Shown: one piece after another, positions 1 through 11,080 of the stretch
Position numbering within the stretch: the stretch's first letter is position 1
How the letters are laid out: each line of letters opens with the position of its first letter
Origin: Flammula alnicola
Lineage: Eukaryota > Basidiomycota > Agaricomycetes > Agaricales > Strophariaceae
DNA length: 64,000 bases
Assembly (NCBI GenBank): GCA_015499995.1
Contig: JADNRV010000010.1
Location: 62,001 to 126,000, forward strand
Direction: 5' to 3'
Notes under the pieces: model-generated
What the model saw: the letters and a program-made list of their open reading frames with translations, nothing else
The model's database searches: none
Told to the model about the DNA's origin: nothing
Position numbers and translations under genes: made by a program

Positions 1-584
1 CTACGTGACCGGACTCGTCCAATCTATCTCGCCCATGTACACGGTCACCCTGGACGGCCAGGCCACAGACGTCGACGGCGCGCGGCCCTCGAGCTTCTTC
101 GCCTGCTCTCATCTTTTCTCAGCATCCAATCTCGATCCGAATGTAAGCCACACGATCCGGCTCTCCATCAAAGGTCCCTCCCCGACTCGCGATATGTTTC
201 GGGATCCGGAGGGACGGGATACGCTATTTGGGCTGGTGAATTTCATGTACGCTTCTCTCTACATTTGAAACTTGTAACAGAGTCGCTGAATGGTGTGTTC
301 GTAATCTCCACGTAGATATCTTCCATCTTATCTATCACCCCTAACGGGACGTCAAGCTCTACTCGCTCGTCGGCGCCTACTTGCACAGTCGACAACAGCA
401 TTGTCGCGTCCGCGCCCTCAACATCTTCCTCGCCCTCCCCGTCATCAAATCCTCTTCTACTGCTTACCCACATGTGACTTCGTCTCCCCGGACCAATGCT
501 GCTCCTAGAAGCGGGGGCACAGGGATGATTGCGGCCTTGCTCGGATGGTACGCTTTTCTCGGTGTTGTGTCTCGATGTCTGTAG
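1..584 (+). pseudogene. 3' part of a secreted GPI-type protein gene, upstream tandem copy, apparently decayed
   Basis: The reading frame at 2-246 matches the third exon of the gene at 995-2045 almost residue for residue (shared run YTVTLDGQATDVDG, then LFSA.NLDPN and GLVNF). A donor GTACGC follows at 247 and an acceptor CGTAG ends at 315, in the same places as in the neighbour. After the splice the expected frame (codons from 317) does not match the neighbour. A Ser/Thr-rich stretch like the neighbour's tail (PNGTSSST) lies in a second frame, and a hydrophobic, GPI-signal-like end (MIAALLGWYAFLGVVSRCL, stop at 582-584) lies in a third. Two frame changes in one exon suggest a decayed copy, although an unseen small intron could explain one of them. 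The 5' exons lie outside the window. The function of the family is unknown to me. Confidence 0.6.
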
Positions 585-994
585 TCGAGGGGTTCACGGT
601 ATTTGACGACGACGCATCATACATAAGATTGGCACAGTCTCAACACACGCAGAAGACAATGATCTGGAAGATGGGCGAGGACTGTAAAGTCGTAAGCGAG
701 GTTCACTTTTCATCTTGAATCAAGCAACCACATGCGCCATCTGCGTCGATGAGCTACCTTTAAGCAGTGCAATGTTACCGGATACCGTGGTGGGCCATAT
801 CAATCTAAAAATAGGTTTGGTGTTCACAAGGAAACACCAAGCCCCTCCTACCCGACACGAAACGGTACAGCGCCAAGCATGTTTTCATCTTTCATATCTG
901 TTTCTTCTGTTTCTTTCCTTCACTTGCATACACAATAGTGAACTCTAACCTTCCCACTCGTTCTAAACACACTCGTTAAATATCGCCACTCAAC
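585..994. other. Intergenic region between the tandem GPI-type genes
   Basis: About 410 bases between the two tandem copies. It ends in the presumed promoter of the downstream copy; the CT-rich stretch near 895-925 could be a pyrimidine-rich core promoter. I see no gene here. Confidence 0.4.
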
Positions 995-2045
995 ATGACT
1001 TGGCCGCGATCTACCACGTTCAAGCTTCTCACCGCCGCGTCCCTCCTCTCTCTTCTCCACGTTGAGAGCGCGATGGCGCAGACGAACATCACCGTGCCCG
1101 ACACCGACAAATCTATCACTGTGCGTCCATGCCCCTCCTACCCCACTCACCTCGATCTGATTGTCGACGACGTGTACATCCCATGCTACGTAGTACTCGG
1201 GCCAGGGCACCGGCGATGCCGCCTTTTGCCAACACACAGCAAATGGAAATGTCGTCGGCGGACAGCCAGGCTGCTACAATGTTCCCTCCATGTGTGCGCC
1301 CAGCGCTGCTATGGGCCAAAGCCCCGATTCCGCTGCAGAGTTCACGTTCAAGGGTACGTTGAAGTCCGCTGTCTGTCAGAATTTTTGCAAATTCCCCCGG
1401 ACCACACACTGACCTCTGCACTTCCCATTCATCTGCCTAAACTATCTATATCAGGATCAGCAATCTACGTGACCGGTCTCCTATACTCCATATCGCCCAT
1501 ATACACCGTGACCCTCGACGGCCAGGCCACCGACGTCGACGGCGTGCGGCCCTCGGGCCCGTTCATCTGCGCCCCCCTGTTCTCCGCAGCGAACCTCGAC
1601 CCCAACGCGGACCACACGATCAAGCTCGCCGTTAAAGGACCGTCTCCGGCCAGGAATATGACGCTCGACCCGCAAGGGAAGGACGCGGTGTTTGGGCTCG
1701 TGAACTTCATGTGCGTGTTGACATTTTGACACCTTGAGATCGCGCGCCCTTCAAGTTTGTCCTTCGATCCCGACTGACGCACGCATTATTGAATATTTTA
1801 GCTACACCGTCCCGAACGGATCTTCCGCCTCCAATACCACCACATCATCCGGTGCTGGCATCTCATCATCGACTCTGAGCGCGAGTGGGATGTCAGCTGG
1901 ACCCGCCAACACTAACACCGCCGCAGCAGCTTCGACAACGTCGACTTCAGCGGCTGACGGTCGACGTCTTTCCATGAGTAATCGGACCGGACGGTTGATC
2001 CTCGCGCTGGGCGCCGTTCTGGGTGTTCTTGCAGGGAGTCTATAA
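995..2045 (+). CDS. Secreted, probably GPI-anchored cell-surface protein of unknown function
   Basis: Four exons, 995-1120, 1194-1353, 1455-1710 and 1802-2045, join in phase to give 261 residues; all three introns are GT-AG and 73-101 nt. The N-terminus has a hydrophobic signal peptide (residues about 8-27, ending SAMAQ), as expected for secretion. The middle contains the YTVTLDGQATDVDG core shared with the copy at 1-246 and cysteines that could form disulfides. The C-terminal 80 residues are a Ser/Thr/Ala-rich linker ending in a hydrophobic tail (LILALGAVLGVLAGSL), which fits a GPI attachment signal. The start was chosen because the signal peptide begins directly at this ATG. I do not recognise the family, so substrate or role cannot be stated. 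The exon model is well supported by phase and by the duplicate. Confidence 0.75.
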
Positions 2046-2204
2046 TGCAGAGTAGACGTCGGGGTCATAATTTGGGCACGGTTCTAATACCATGTATGTA
2101 CTAATGGGTAGGAGTTACATACTACTTTACACGCCGCTCCGAATACTTAGAGTCGGGCAAGGAAATGTTCGACCCACACGAAATCCTCATCATGCGCCGA
2201 GTCA

Positions 2205-2272
2205 ACGTTATGGCAATCGTTACCCAGAGACGGCGAGTTTGAGGGCGTTGAATACAAATAGGAGTTGCCTGT
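2205..2272 (+). repeat. Degenerate direct repeat, copy 1
   Basis: The segment around GGCAATCGTTACC, continuing through GAGTTTGAGGGCGTTGAATA, is repeated with scattered substitutions at 2773-2840. About four of five bases agree by eye. The direct repeat spaced about 570 bp apart suggests an old local duplication. Confidence 0.6.
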
Positions 2273-2772
2273 GCCAACTTGGTGTCAATAAGGAGTTGTA
2301 CAAGGGTCCCTCATGTGTGATTGAGAATTGAGAATTGACTTTGACAGGCGTTCTGGGAGGCCAGACATCCCGGCAGCGTTATCTGATCGCGTGGTCGGTT
2401 GGTTGGTCGAGGCAGCCCTACTTATGCTCGCCATGAAGCTTTTAGTGCATAGGGATATTTCGAGCTACGAGACAGAATACTTTCAGAGCATCAAAAACGG
2501 GCGTATTCTTCATCGGGTCTTCACAATTGCGAGCGCGAATTGCAGACGACTTCGATAGAATGCTACACTCTCAAGCCCTCAGCGGGTTGAGCCATCGTCG
2601 GGCCACGCAGCCGCAGGACAACGCCACCTTCCCATCCTCGTGATCGGCACGTTCCAAAGATAGCTTCGAGGATGCTGTCGGTCTCGACCATTTATCGTAG
2701 GGTAAAGTCGAGGCTTTTAGGCGTGTGACGAGTCCGTCATCCAAAACCGACGACATCGATGTACCCGGAACC

Positions 2773-2840
2773 AAATGGACGGATACGGCAATCGTTACCA
2801 GAGATGACGAGTTCGAGGACGTTGAATAGAAGTAAGGCAT
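2773..2840 (+). repeat. Degenerate direct repeat, copy 2
   Basis: Second copy of the segment at 2205-2272 (shared core GGCAATCGTTACC, then GAGTTCGAGGACGTTGAATA). Neither copy has an evident coding role. Confidence 0.6.
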
Positions 2841-3162
2841 TGCCTTAAACCGAATGATGCTGACAGTCTGACAATTGGACGAGCTCAGAAATACTTAGGA
2901 GCATCTTCAGATTCCTCGATAGGCTGTCGATATGCGTGATGCACGAGAAGCAATAAAACTTGAATTGAAACATAAACGCAAAAATGGGTCTGCAGTTAAT
3001 ACAGTTTGATTCTCTTCTCTATGCCATGAGAGGTACGACGCGCGGTGTTGTGTGTAGATCTGCAGGCACAAAGAAGATGCGCAGGAGCAGCTAAAGAAAG
3101 AGAGGGAAAAAAAATAAGTCGAAGAAACACGAGAAATCCGAGCAACGGACCTTTGGTTTAAT

Positions 3163-3664
3163 TTACTCCTTGACTTCCTTCTGGAGCTCCTTGTGCGCCT
3201 GCTCCAGCGTGTCCTAGCAGAGACATAAGTTTTCCTCCGGAATAAATGGAACGAAAATAACGAACGAGCTCCTTCTTCTTAGCCTCAATCTCATAGGACA
3301 TACATCACATTAGTACGTCATCTCGTTTCGAAACACCCTTCGCTTTGCTCACCTGCTCCTTCAGCTTCGCAAGCTGCTCCACCTCGTGCTTGTGGACATA
3401 TTGATCTAAAACGAAACTCAATGAGGGGCAGCAAACAGCGCATATACAACCACATGCCCTCATGAGCCTTCTCCTTCTTGCTACAGAATCGCGAACAAAA
3501 AAACACATCAGAACATGCATCGGGTGAACACGCGAAAAACGAGCCACGTACCCGAACGACTTTGTCTCGGCGACGCTCCCTTCTGTACGGCCGATGGTGT
3601 ACAGCCTCACGGGGGCGGCAAATGCGCGGGGCAGACGGCGAGCAGCAGAGATGCGAGAAAGCAT
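3163..3664 (-). CDS. INH1: Mitochondrial F1-ATPase inhibitor protein (IF1/INH1)
   Basis: Five exons on the minus strand (3664-3552, 3480-3458, 3405-3353, 3289-3266, 3213-3163) give 87 residues, the usual size for IF1. The N-terminus is a mitochondrial presequence rich in Arg/Ala and lacking acids (MLSRISAARRLPRAFAAPVR). The conserved inhibitory helix follows, with the segment KKEKAHEDQYVHKHEVEQL, then a charged coiled coil (EQLAKLKEQIEAKKKEL) to the C-terminus. In other species this protein binds F1 at low pH and blocks ATP hydrolysis when the membrane potential collapses. Intron 2 begins GCATGT, so it is a GC-AG intron; only that boundary preserves the conserved HEDQY junction. Intron 3 contains a perfect TACTAAT branch site. 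It diverges from ATP14, another gene of the same complex, 130 bp away. Confidence 0.93.
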
Positions 3665-3794
3665 GGTAAATGTTGTGGTTGGGTGGAAGAGATTTGTGCT
3701 GTTCACGAGAACCGTAACGGCACCCAGACCGAGACACAGTCACAAGCGTGACCCAGTGTCTGTCACGTTACCTTAGTTCTCTTTTTCTACCACC
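3665..3794. promoter_or_regulatory. Short bidirectional promoter between INH1 and ATP14
   Basis: Only 130 bp separate the two start codons, which point away from each other. Both genes encode F1Fo-ATP synthase partners, so a shared promoter giving joint expression is likely. I see no clear TATA box. A pyrimidine-rich run (TTCTCTTTTTCTACC) lies just before the ATP14 start and could mark its transcription start. Confidence 0.6.
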
Positions 3795-4378
3795 ATGTTG
3801 TCAAACTTCAGGCAGGCTGTACGTACCCCCGACATACCCCTCCTCGTTTCTCCACAGGATACTGATACTGATATCGCATCTACAGGCCCGCCAGGCCTCC
3901 TCCAAACGCGCCTTCGCGTCCTCGGCCGTGTCACGCAAGGGTACGTCTCGCCTGTTCGTTGGCAAACCCACCCACTCATCCCGAATCCACCCGCAGACCT
4001 CGTTCAGGACCTCTACCTCCGCGAAATAAAAGCGTACAAGCCTGCACCCGCGGTGAGCACCTCGCGCCGTTACAAACCCTCCCCAATCCGCTACTGCTTG
4101 GAAGCTGACTGATGCGTGATTTTTATTAAAAGGCTAAAGATGCCCACGTTGGAGTGGTGAAGAAGTTCTCGCTGCCCCCTGCGCCCAAGACCCCTGCCCT
4201 GCCGTCCGACCTCGCGTCTGAGCTTGCAGCTTACGACGCTGCCGAACCCGCTGCTGCTGCTGCTGCCCCTATTGCCCAGGCCAGCTCCACCCCCTCCGCT
4301 GACGAGCCTGCTGGCGGCGCCGACGGCTTCCTCGCTTTCCTCGAGCAGGACCTCCCCAAACCCGTCCACCACCATTAG
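3795..4378 (+). CDS. ATP14: Mitochondrial ATP synthase subunit H (peripheral stalk)
   Basis: Four exons (3795-3818, 3886-3940, 3997-4052, 4133-4378) give 126 residues, close to the yeast protein. Residues 1-26 form a basic presequence (MLSNFRQAARQASSKRAFAS). The mature start carries the family signature DLVQDLYLREIKAYKPAPA, followed by DAHVGVVKKFSLPPAPKTP, an Ala-rich linker and an acidic end before PVHHH. Subunit H sits in the peripheral stator stalk of the F1Fo-ATP synthase in the inner mitochondrial membrane. All introns are GT-AG. The ATG at 3795 is the only one that opens the presequence. It diverges from INH1 and runs towards the 3' end of RPO41. Confidence 0.92.
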
Positions 4379-4751
4379 AGTAACAATTAGCAGTGTTGTA
4401 GAGTTGTGTTGTCAATGGGAAAAGGATCTGGTTCTGCATTTTTGCAATTTGCACCGTATTTTTGAGTTCGCGTGACGAAACCTGCCCCAATCCTCACTCG
4501 AGTCGGAAGCTAGATTCCAATCATAGGTGCATGTGAGTTGAGATAGCATATGTATACTGCATAGATATGGGTCATAAAATACAAATTACTGTGCTACCTA
4601 CGTCTATTAAAGTGTTGCAAGCGAGTGGATTTATGCTCTAATATGATGTGGATAAGTATTGCTGTAAATAAGTATGGGTTGTTGGAGCAATAGCGGAAAC
4701 GATGGATAGCAGAATGAACGAAATAAAGATACCCCATGCGACCAGAAAAGC
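4379..4751. other. Convergent 3' region between ATP14 and RPO41
   Basis: About 370 bases holding the 3' untranslated regions and poly(A) signals of two converging genes. AT-rich candidates such as TCATAAAATACAAATTA near 4571 are visible. No gene is seen. Confidence 0.5.
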
Positions 4752-7700
4752 CTATGAGAAGAAATAAGGGGAGGCTTTAATGTTCTCGACCTGGAAGGTA
4801 CCCTTCGAGGGCAGTGGAGGGAACAAATCCGACAAGCGGACGAACTTGCCCGCCAGCAGTCGGATGTCTTCTGCTTTGTTCTCATCGCCCGAAGACAGCT
4901 CTTCTCCGTCCTCCTCTTCAACCTCCTCGTCCATCTCCTTCGCAGAAATTGTCTCCTCAGAAATACCGGAATCGGAATCGGAATCAGAGACGACATCCGC
5001 AGTAGCTGCAATGGACGTCTTATCGTCCGAGAAAACGAGGAGGTCCTTGACCGCTCTGAGCTCCTGGGCTTGATCTCGATGCGCATAGATACGACAGCCA
5101 GCGTGCTTCAGCATCTTAAGAAGCCTGCTGCTGCCCAGCTTGGCCAGGTGCTCCAGTGCAACCTGGTGCCCACTGTATCGTTCTCTGAACTGTACAAGTC
5201 GTTAGCTTTGGACTTATGACGAGATATAGGAAATTTCAGCGCACCTCTTTCTCAAGTCTTCCTAGGATGTCGGATGAATGGAGGGCAATGAAAGTCTCGC
5301 GGATGACTTCTGACATCTCGTCGACGTCGCAAGCATGTGTCCAGTAAGAATCATGTACAGAGGCGAAGAACAGGTTGCGATTCTGCCACGCAGAGATAAG
5401 AATTGATGTCCAAAGAAGAAAAAAACAGGTTGAAAGATAACGTACCCTACACTCAAGAGCAGTAAGCAGCATGTGCGTAGCATCGAGACTATGGATAAAG
5501 TTGGGCGGGAAAGCAGACGCCTGCTTTATCGAATTGACTAAATAATAATCATAAAACATGAGCAACCCGATAAATCAAGTCAAGATTATCTGCCTCACCT
5601 TCCGAGCTCGCATAAGGATCCGAAATATAAACCGACTGCATCTGCGTCTTGATCTGTTTCCTAACAGTCTTCCTATAAGGCTGCACGATAGGTAATCCCA
5701 GCGCAGTCGTCCAAATAACCGACGTCATCTGCTCCTTCTTGATCTGCTTCATCGGAAGAGAAATGATTTCCTTGCCCGCCTCGTCCCGTTTCAACGCGAG
5801 TCGCTTTTCGGGAATAGACTTCGTGATGAGCCGGGCGCAGATGTTCAGCCAGTCCTGGATGCTCCTTGCACCCCTGAACGCGTCACCGATAGTATCGAGG
5901 ACCTGGTAAAAAAAGTAAATAAGTCTGAATTCATGCATGAGGTTTTTGGGAAAAGGACGTTACCTTCCTCGCCAAGTAGGATGAAGCCCCCCAGATCAAT
6001 TCTTGTGGAATGTCTCCCCTGTCTTTAAGCTGCCTCTCGATCTGCTCACGAGCACCGATGAACGTGACGCCATACACAGTCGTCATGACCTACGAAAGCC
6101 CATTCGTCAGTCCTCCTCCGCAGCCAAAGACCGAGCGAGGTACATACCGTCTGCTTCACAACCTTCCTCGCGATCTTGCCCATCAAGAGCTTGGCCATCT
6201 CGTTCCCAGCCTCGGCATCGACAGCCAGCGCCTCCTCGACGCTCAAGCTGATGTGGGTATACACGTCCGAGGGCCTGTCCGAAGCCAAAAGGTTGACCTG
6301 TTGCGCGCCCTGGGCATCGCCTCCGAGCGCAGCATAATGCTGCAGCCCGTTACATGTACCGTCCTGGTGGACGGGCAGCGAGCACACGTAGGTGGTAGGA
6401 TCTTCCAACTTGAGCGCCTTCGTCAGCTCCATGCACGTCGCGAGGAACTGCCATGGGTCATCGGCTTTCGTCCACCAGCGGCTTCCCTGTAACAACGAGA
6501 CGGATCGATCATAAATGGCGTATTCACGAAATCAGCAGAAGAGAAAAGGCTTACCTCTAGAGGGTTAGTAGCACTTTCGTTGATCTGGTCGAGATGCTCC
6601 TCCACCCAAGCCACACGCTCCTCGAAGTTGGCCTTGTCGTAACCGTACAGATTGGCTGCATGGATTTTGAGCCATCGGAGACCGCGAACGCCCAAGGGCT
6701 TGCCTTCGCTGAAAAAGAGCAGCGCACGAGACAAGTCGTCTCCAATGTGGTTCAGATGCGGCGGGATGGGGTACGCGCGGCCACGGAAATCCAAATTGTG
6801 AGGCATGTAGATAGTATCCCCCAGGAACTGGACAAACGCATGAACGTATCAGCACATATCCACAAAATATTCGAAATGGTAAAGAGAAAGAAGAGGATAC
6901 TCACCGCCCGCGCGATCTCAACCTTGTAATTCACACTACACCTATCAGAGTGGTTGTTCGCCTTGCCCTGCGACCATACCTTGTGTCGCATGATGTAGTT
7001 CGTCTTGGCCTGCATATCCCCTTCCTTGCCTTCCTCGAGCACGGGTTCCGGCTCATCGTACTGCGCTGGAGGGATCTTGCCCATCCGTTCCCCAGAGTTC
7101 CAGACTTTAACGACGACGTCAAAGATGCCCTTGTTGATATTCCACGGCGTGCTGCCGAGAATGTCGAGTCCAGCATAGACGAGCTCTACGGTGCCTGCGT
7201 TGGTTGCTTCCCGGAGGTAGACCTCTTGTTCAAGGGAGTCCTTGAACCGCATTGCCGAGCCTGAATTAAAATGAAAAAAGGCGTCCATTAGCAAGCTGAA
7301 TTTCGGTATCGAAAGAAAAAACGTACTTTTGTTGTAGAGGTATCCACCGTCGTTATAGTTGATCCAGGGTTTAGGCTTTACGAGCATAGGAAGATGGCGC
7401 GCATGGATGGTACGCGCCAGACTATCCTTAGCCATCCTCTCGCAAACCGCGTCGTTGAACTTGATGACACCAAGTTTGTGGCCCCGTACGAATTCATAGG
7501 AATTGAAGATGGCAGGCTGGTTCTCGGTTCTGCGCAGATGAAAATACAGTATAAGAATAAAAGGCAGACGGGAGGCAATATATGAGAACGTACAAAGTTT
7601 TCCCAGTAGCAGGATCGACTTTCATCCGAGTGACTTCCGCGACAGACTCCAGAGAATTAACAAGGAACGCGCCGACCTTGGACCTCATAGCCTGGGACCA

Positions 7701-9460
7701 ATCGCTCTGCCACTTCTCGTCGAGTTCCTGGGACTTGGCCGCCGCCAGCCTCCGTTCATGCAGATGCTTATAGCCCATGTTGGTGAAGTAGTTTCCCCGT
7801 TTGATGCTGTAGTTGGCGACGGGAATTTTGGACTGCTTGCAGACCTCCATCTTGAACTCGTTCTCGACGGCCTTGCCGACGGTGATCAGCGCTGCTGTCG
7901 TCTTCATGCCGTTGATGACACCGCCGTTACCCTGCATGCGCAGGAGCTCGAGGATCGTGAGCAAGGACAGCTTGTGCGTGGGGATGGTAACCAAGCACGG
8001 CAGGATATCTTGCATCTGTCGCAGCTTTCGCGCCGCCTCCAGCTGCTCCGGGGTCTGTTTTCGCTTCGTCCCCTTCCTCCTCCTCCTCTTGGTGCCCTCT
8101 TCCAGTTCCAGTTCCTCTTCCTCTTCCGCGTCTACACTTGGTGATGTTCCTTTCCTATCAGCCGAAGCCACGGATTGCGCAGCTTTGATGATCTGCTTCA
8201 AGTGCTCCTCCATCCGCGTGTGCCACATCCATATCCAGTGTTGGAGGTCAGGACTCCGTGGAAAATTGTCCTTGAAGACTTTGTCGCGATGTTCAAGCTG
8301 CTCGAGGGCGAGGTCATAGACGGAAGATTCGAGATGCTTTTGGCGGGCACTGAGGTCGTTGTCGAGGACGCTTCGGGCTTCTATTATCTCGGTGAGATGA
8401 CGGCGCAGGGCCTCGATGTTGAAGGGGACGTGGGCTTCGGTTTCGGCGATTCCGTCAGCTTCGGAGGAGGGTTTCGTCGATAGCTAGGATTCGTCGTGAG
8501 ACACGAAGAAATAATAAACGTTATATACAGCGTACCACTTGAACGGGTATAATCTCAGGTACATCGTCTAGAACGCTGCCCCGGTGTGTAATGCTGCCGA
8601 TATGTCCAAGATCCTTGAGGGTGTCTTTAAAGCCAAGGTTAAAAGCCACAGATGACAACATCTTTACGATGTCTGCCATGACTTGGGGAGACTTCAAATA
8701 AGAGTTCGTCGCTACTTCCATGACAGGAATTTCACGCTCGACGATTTTGCTCAAAAGGTATTCGGTATCTTTTGCATTGGCGAGTTCAACAAGGTGCTCT
8801 GTGCTGTGCGGTCCGTACCTTGAAAATAAGTTAGTGGTTTGCATTAGATAGTGTTCGTGAGACTCACTGTTGCAACGCAGATAGCATAATACTGTATGTT
8901 TTGGGTGTTGGCTGGACGCCTTCAGCGCCCTTTTCCACTATGTCGTAAAGCTGCCATGCTTCATCGACCCAGTATTTCTTCTTGAAGTCTTCCTTCCTGG
9001 CCATCCCAAGGTACGCATCGAGGAAAGCGTTGTATATCCGGATAGTCAACGCTGCCGAGCCCACTCTCTGACGCAAGCGACCAAAGACGTCTCTAGCACG
9101 ATTAACGTCGTGGAGATTGTGCAGACAGGCGTCGATAATTCCGACCATGTCGTGTGATTGGGAATCGGGAAACCATGGGTCGAGTGCGGTAGATTTGGAA
9201 TCCACGGGTTCCGGTGTCGGTATAATTGTCAGAGGGAGTCCGCGTGAAAGGAAATCAGAGATGTCGGGCGCTGTGGGAGTAGGTTTTTGTTGGAAGGGAT
9301 GAAAGTCGTATGGAGATGGATGTGCAGTCGCCGTCGCGGTTGCCGTCGCTGGCGAGTTATGTGGTTTCGAAGGGGTAGAATAGAGGCGAGCTGGACGTGG
9401 AAGAGCTTGACGAGACGACAATAAAGTGGTCTCCAGCTTACGGGCTGTTCGGGGAATCAT
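4752..9460 (-). CDS. RPO41: Mitochondrial DNA-directed RNA polymerase (T7-like, single subunit)
   Basis: Twelve exons join in phase: 9460-8868, 8818-8536, 8483-7594, 7529-7327, 7260-6905, 6827-6555, 6486-6148, 6089-5964, 5902-5599, 5537-5446, 5382-5245, 5189-4752. The product is 1344 residues, matching the family size. It begins with a mitochondrial presequence ([20 protein letters not shown]) and a PPR-like region ([11 protein letters not shown]). The catalytic domain shows the T7-type motifs in order: [17 protein letters not shown] (motif A aspartate), [14 protein letters not shown] (motif B Arg/Lys/Tyr), HSLDATHM, and [10 protein letters not shown] (motif C aspartate). All key residues are present. 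An acidic Ser/Asp/Glu-rich insert lies before the C-terminal FFS. The enzyme transcribes the mitochondrial genome and primes its replication. Confidence 0.96.
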
Positions 9461-10167
9461 GTTTTTGGGTGTTCTTCAGCGGAGAACTCTAGTAGTAGGA
9501 GGTGACAAAATAAATGTTTTCACTTCACAAATTTTTGAGGATCACATGACATAGTCTGTACGGCACCTGACACTTTAATTGACGCGCTGTTTACGAGCTG
9601 TGTCATAAAATACTTGTCAGATATCCAAGTGGCAAGAACCCACACATTTAAATATCTTAGAGTAACAACGAAAAAGTCATAATTATACTATTTGAATGAA
9701 CAACTACACAATGCACAATGCTAGAAGTCACAATTACTAGTACACTCGGTAAGTAGTGTGCAAAAAGCGCAGAAAAGTATCCGAAAAATGTCTGGGTGTT
9801 TCGAAGCCATGCATCTAGCGCGCGTCGAAAGATGAGAGCAAGTAAATAAGATGAATATCAATGAAATCGTGATGATTAGGTCGTGGTTGGATGCAAATTG
9901 TTCGTAGAGTCATCGTTCTTCCGGGCGCGCGTGTCGAAAATAATAAGGGTTTCGGGATTGGGTTGGGATCGTATTACAGATGCATAATGGATGTCGCGAG
10001 TGATGAGGGTATACGGCTTGGTATCCAGTACCAAACAAGATGGTGACGGAAAGGTGGGTAATGTTTGGGTGGATCCGCCGTCTTGGGCTCATATGGCCTA
10101 TGAAGACATGCAAGTTAGAACCAAGCCGTACAGACTGATGAAAAGGTCCATACCCAAGCAAAGCGAT
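9461..10167. other. Intergenic region, no gene seen
   Basis: About 700 bases holding the RPO41 5' flank and the 3' flank of the small gene at 10168. It is AT-rich around 9570-9740, and I find no ORF with coding character. Confidence 0.45.
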
Positions 10168-10350
10168 TTATCCGATGATGCAGTAAGCGTTGCCTCCGCA
10201 GCCCTGCCTCTCAGCGTCTACGAGGTCTGCTGAGATATCCCCCTCGAAGGCATTAATCTTCGAGGAGTTCTGGACATCGGTAGCAGTGGCCGACAATTCG
10301 ACAACAGCAACGGATTGGAAGATGGCGAGGAGGGATGAAAAGGAGTCCAT
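10168..10350 (-). CDS. Small secreted-type peptide, unknown function
   Basis: A single exon of 60 residues. The first 21 or so residues form a plausible signal peptide (MDSFSSLLAIFQSVAVVELSA), followed by an acidic segment and a Cys-containing end (GCGGNAYCIIG). A consensus TATA box lies 145-152 bp upstream on the same strand, which supports real transcription. Two cysteines could make one disulfide. I do not recognise the family. A processed pheromone-like or effector-like peptide is possible, but the end is not a CaaX prenylation motif. The short length leaves room for a chance ORF. Confidence 0.45.
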   Translation of the reverse strand: MDSFSSLLAIFQSVAVVELSATATDVQNSSKINAFEGDISADLVDAERQGCGGNAYCIIG

Positions 10351-10494
10351 GGCGCAGGTTGTGTCTTTAAGGATAAAGGAATGGAACGGCTAGATGGACG
10401 ATGTCGATCGAAGAAGGAACGAACTCAGCGAAGAGCTGGGCGAAAGAGAATAACTCAAAGTCGTAACAAAGAACACTCGCTGAGCTCGCGGGTG

Positions 10495-10502
10495 CTTTTA
10501 TA
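10495..10502 (-). promoter_or_regulatory. TATA box for the small secreted-type gene
   Basis: TATAAAAG on the minus strand, 145 bp upstream of the ATG at 10350. Confidence 0.5.
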
Positions 10503-10819
10503 CACCCAGCAGCGAGTAAACATAGATTTTGTCGTCGAAGATCTTGACGACGGCAAAGACAATAACGCGCTGGCATCGGCTAAACGAATCCTGGATCCTG
10601 GATAGGATGACTCGCCGACCCAGCATGAACAAAAAGACGGCAACCACACCATATTTGGCAGCGCTCCCACGTCACTATCCCGAAATTTCGATTGCTTAGA
10701 GAAACAAAAGGGAGGTAATAGCCTCGAGGAGATATCGGGTTACTACTCACACTCAACTAGCGACGAGATCGATATCGAGTTAGTGAGCTGAACAGTGGAA
10801 GAGTTCGAATGCCCATGGG

Positions 10820-11080
10820 GAAATATTTGGACCCAACTAGAACCCTAGACAGTAGACTGCACTCAAGAATCGCAGAGTAAGGTTGTCCAGTAGCGAGTAA
10901 CGAGAGCTTTCAGCTAGTATAGCTACTAGTATAGGGCGCCCACAGCCAGTTGCCGCATCCACTGCTTTTAATGACCGTTCGTTGTCAGTAATTCTGGCAT
11001 CTGTCTTTTCCAGGGAGCGAAGAGCTTTATGTGCTCGGAGCCGCCAAGGCCGTTGGTAGGAACGTTGGAAACTATTGTGA
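10820..11080 (+). repeat. Dispersed repeat, copy 1
   Basis: This stretch, from TTTGGACCCAACTAGAACCC through CCAGTTGCCGCATCCACT and GACCGTTCGTTGTCAGTAAT, recurs in the same orientation at 19836-20075. On the minus strand both copies can be read as related peptide fragments (ARITDNERS, VDAATGC), so it may be a relic of a coding sequence or a transposon. Copy 1 has an extra 30-40 bp near 10850. Confidence 0.7.

Larger units (their letters stand above)
2046..3162. other. Long intergenic region with a degenerate internal repeat
   Basis: About 1.1 kb without a convincing gene. Open frames here are short and lack domain-like composition. It holds two related segments of about 65 bp (listed separately), and its end carries the 3' flank of INH1, with an A-rich stretch near 3107-3117. 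Confidence 0.4.

Noticed and set aside
6003..6492. Plus-strand frames of up to 160 codons opposite RPO41
   Set aside because: They are shadows of the conserved RPO41 catalytic exons on the minus strand.
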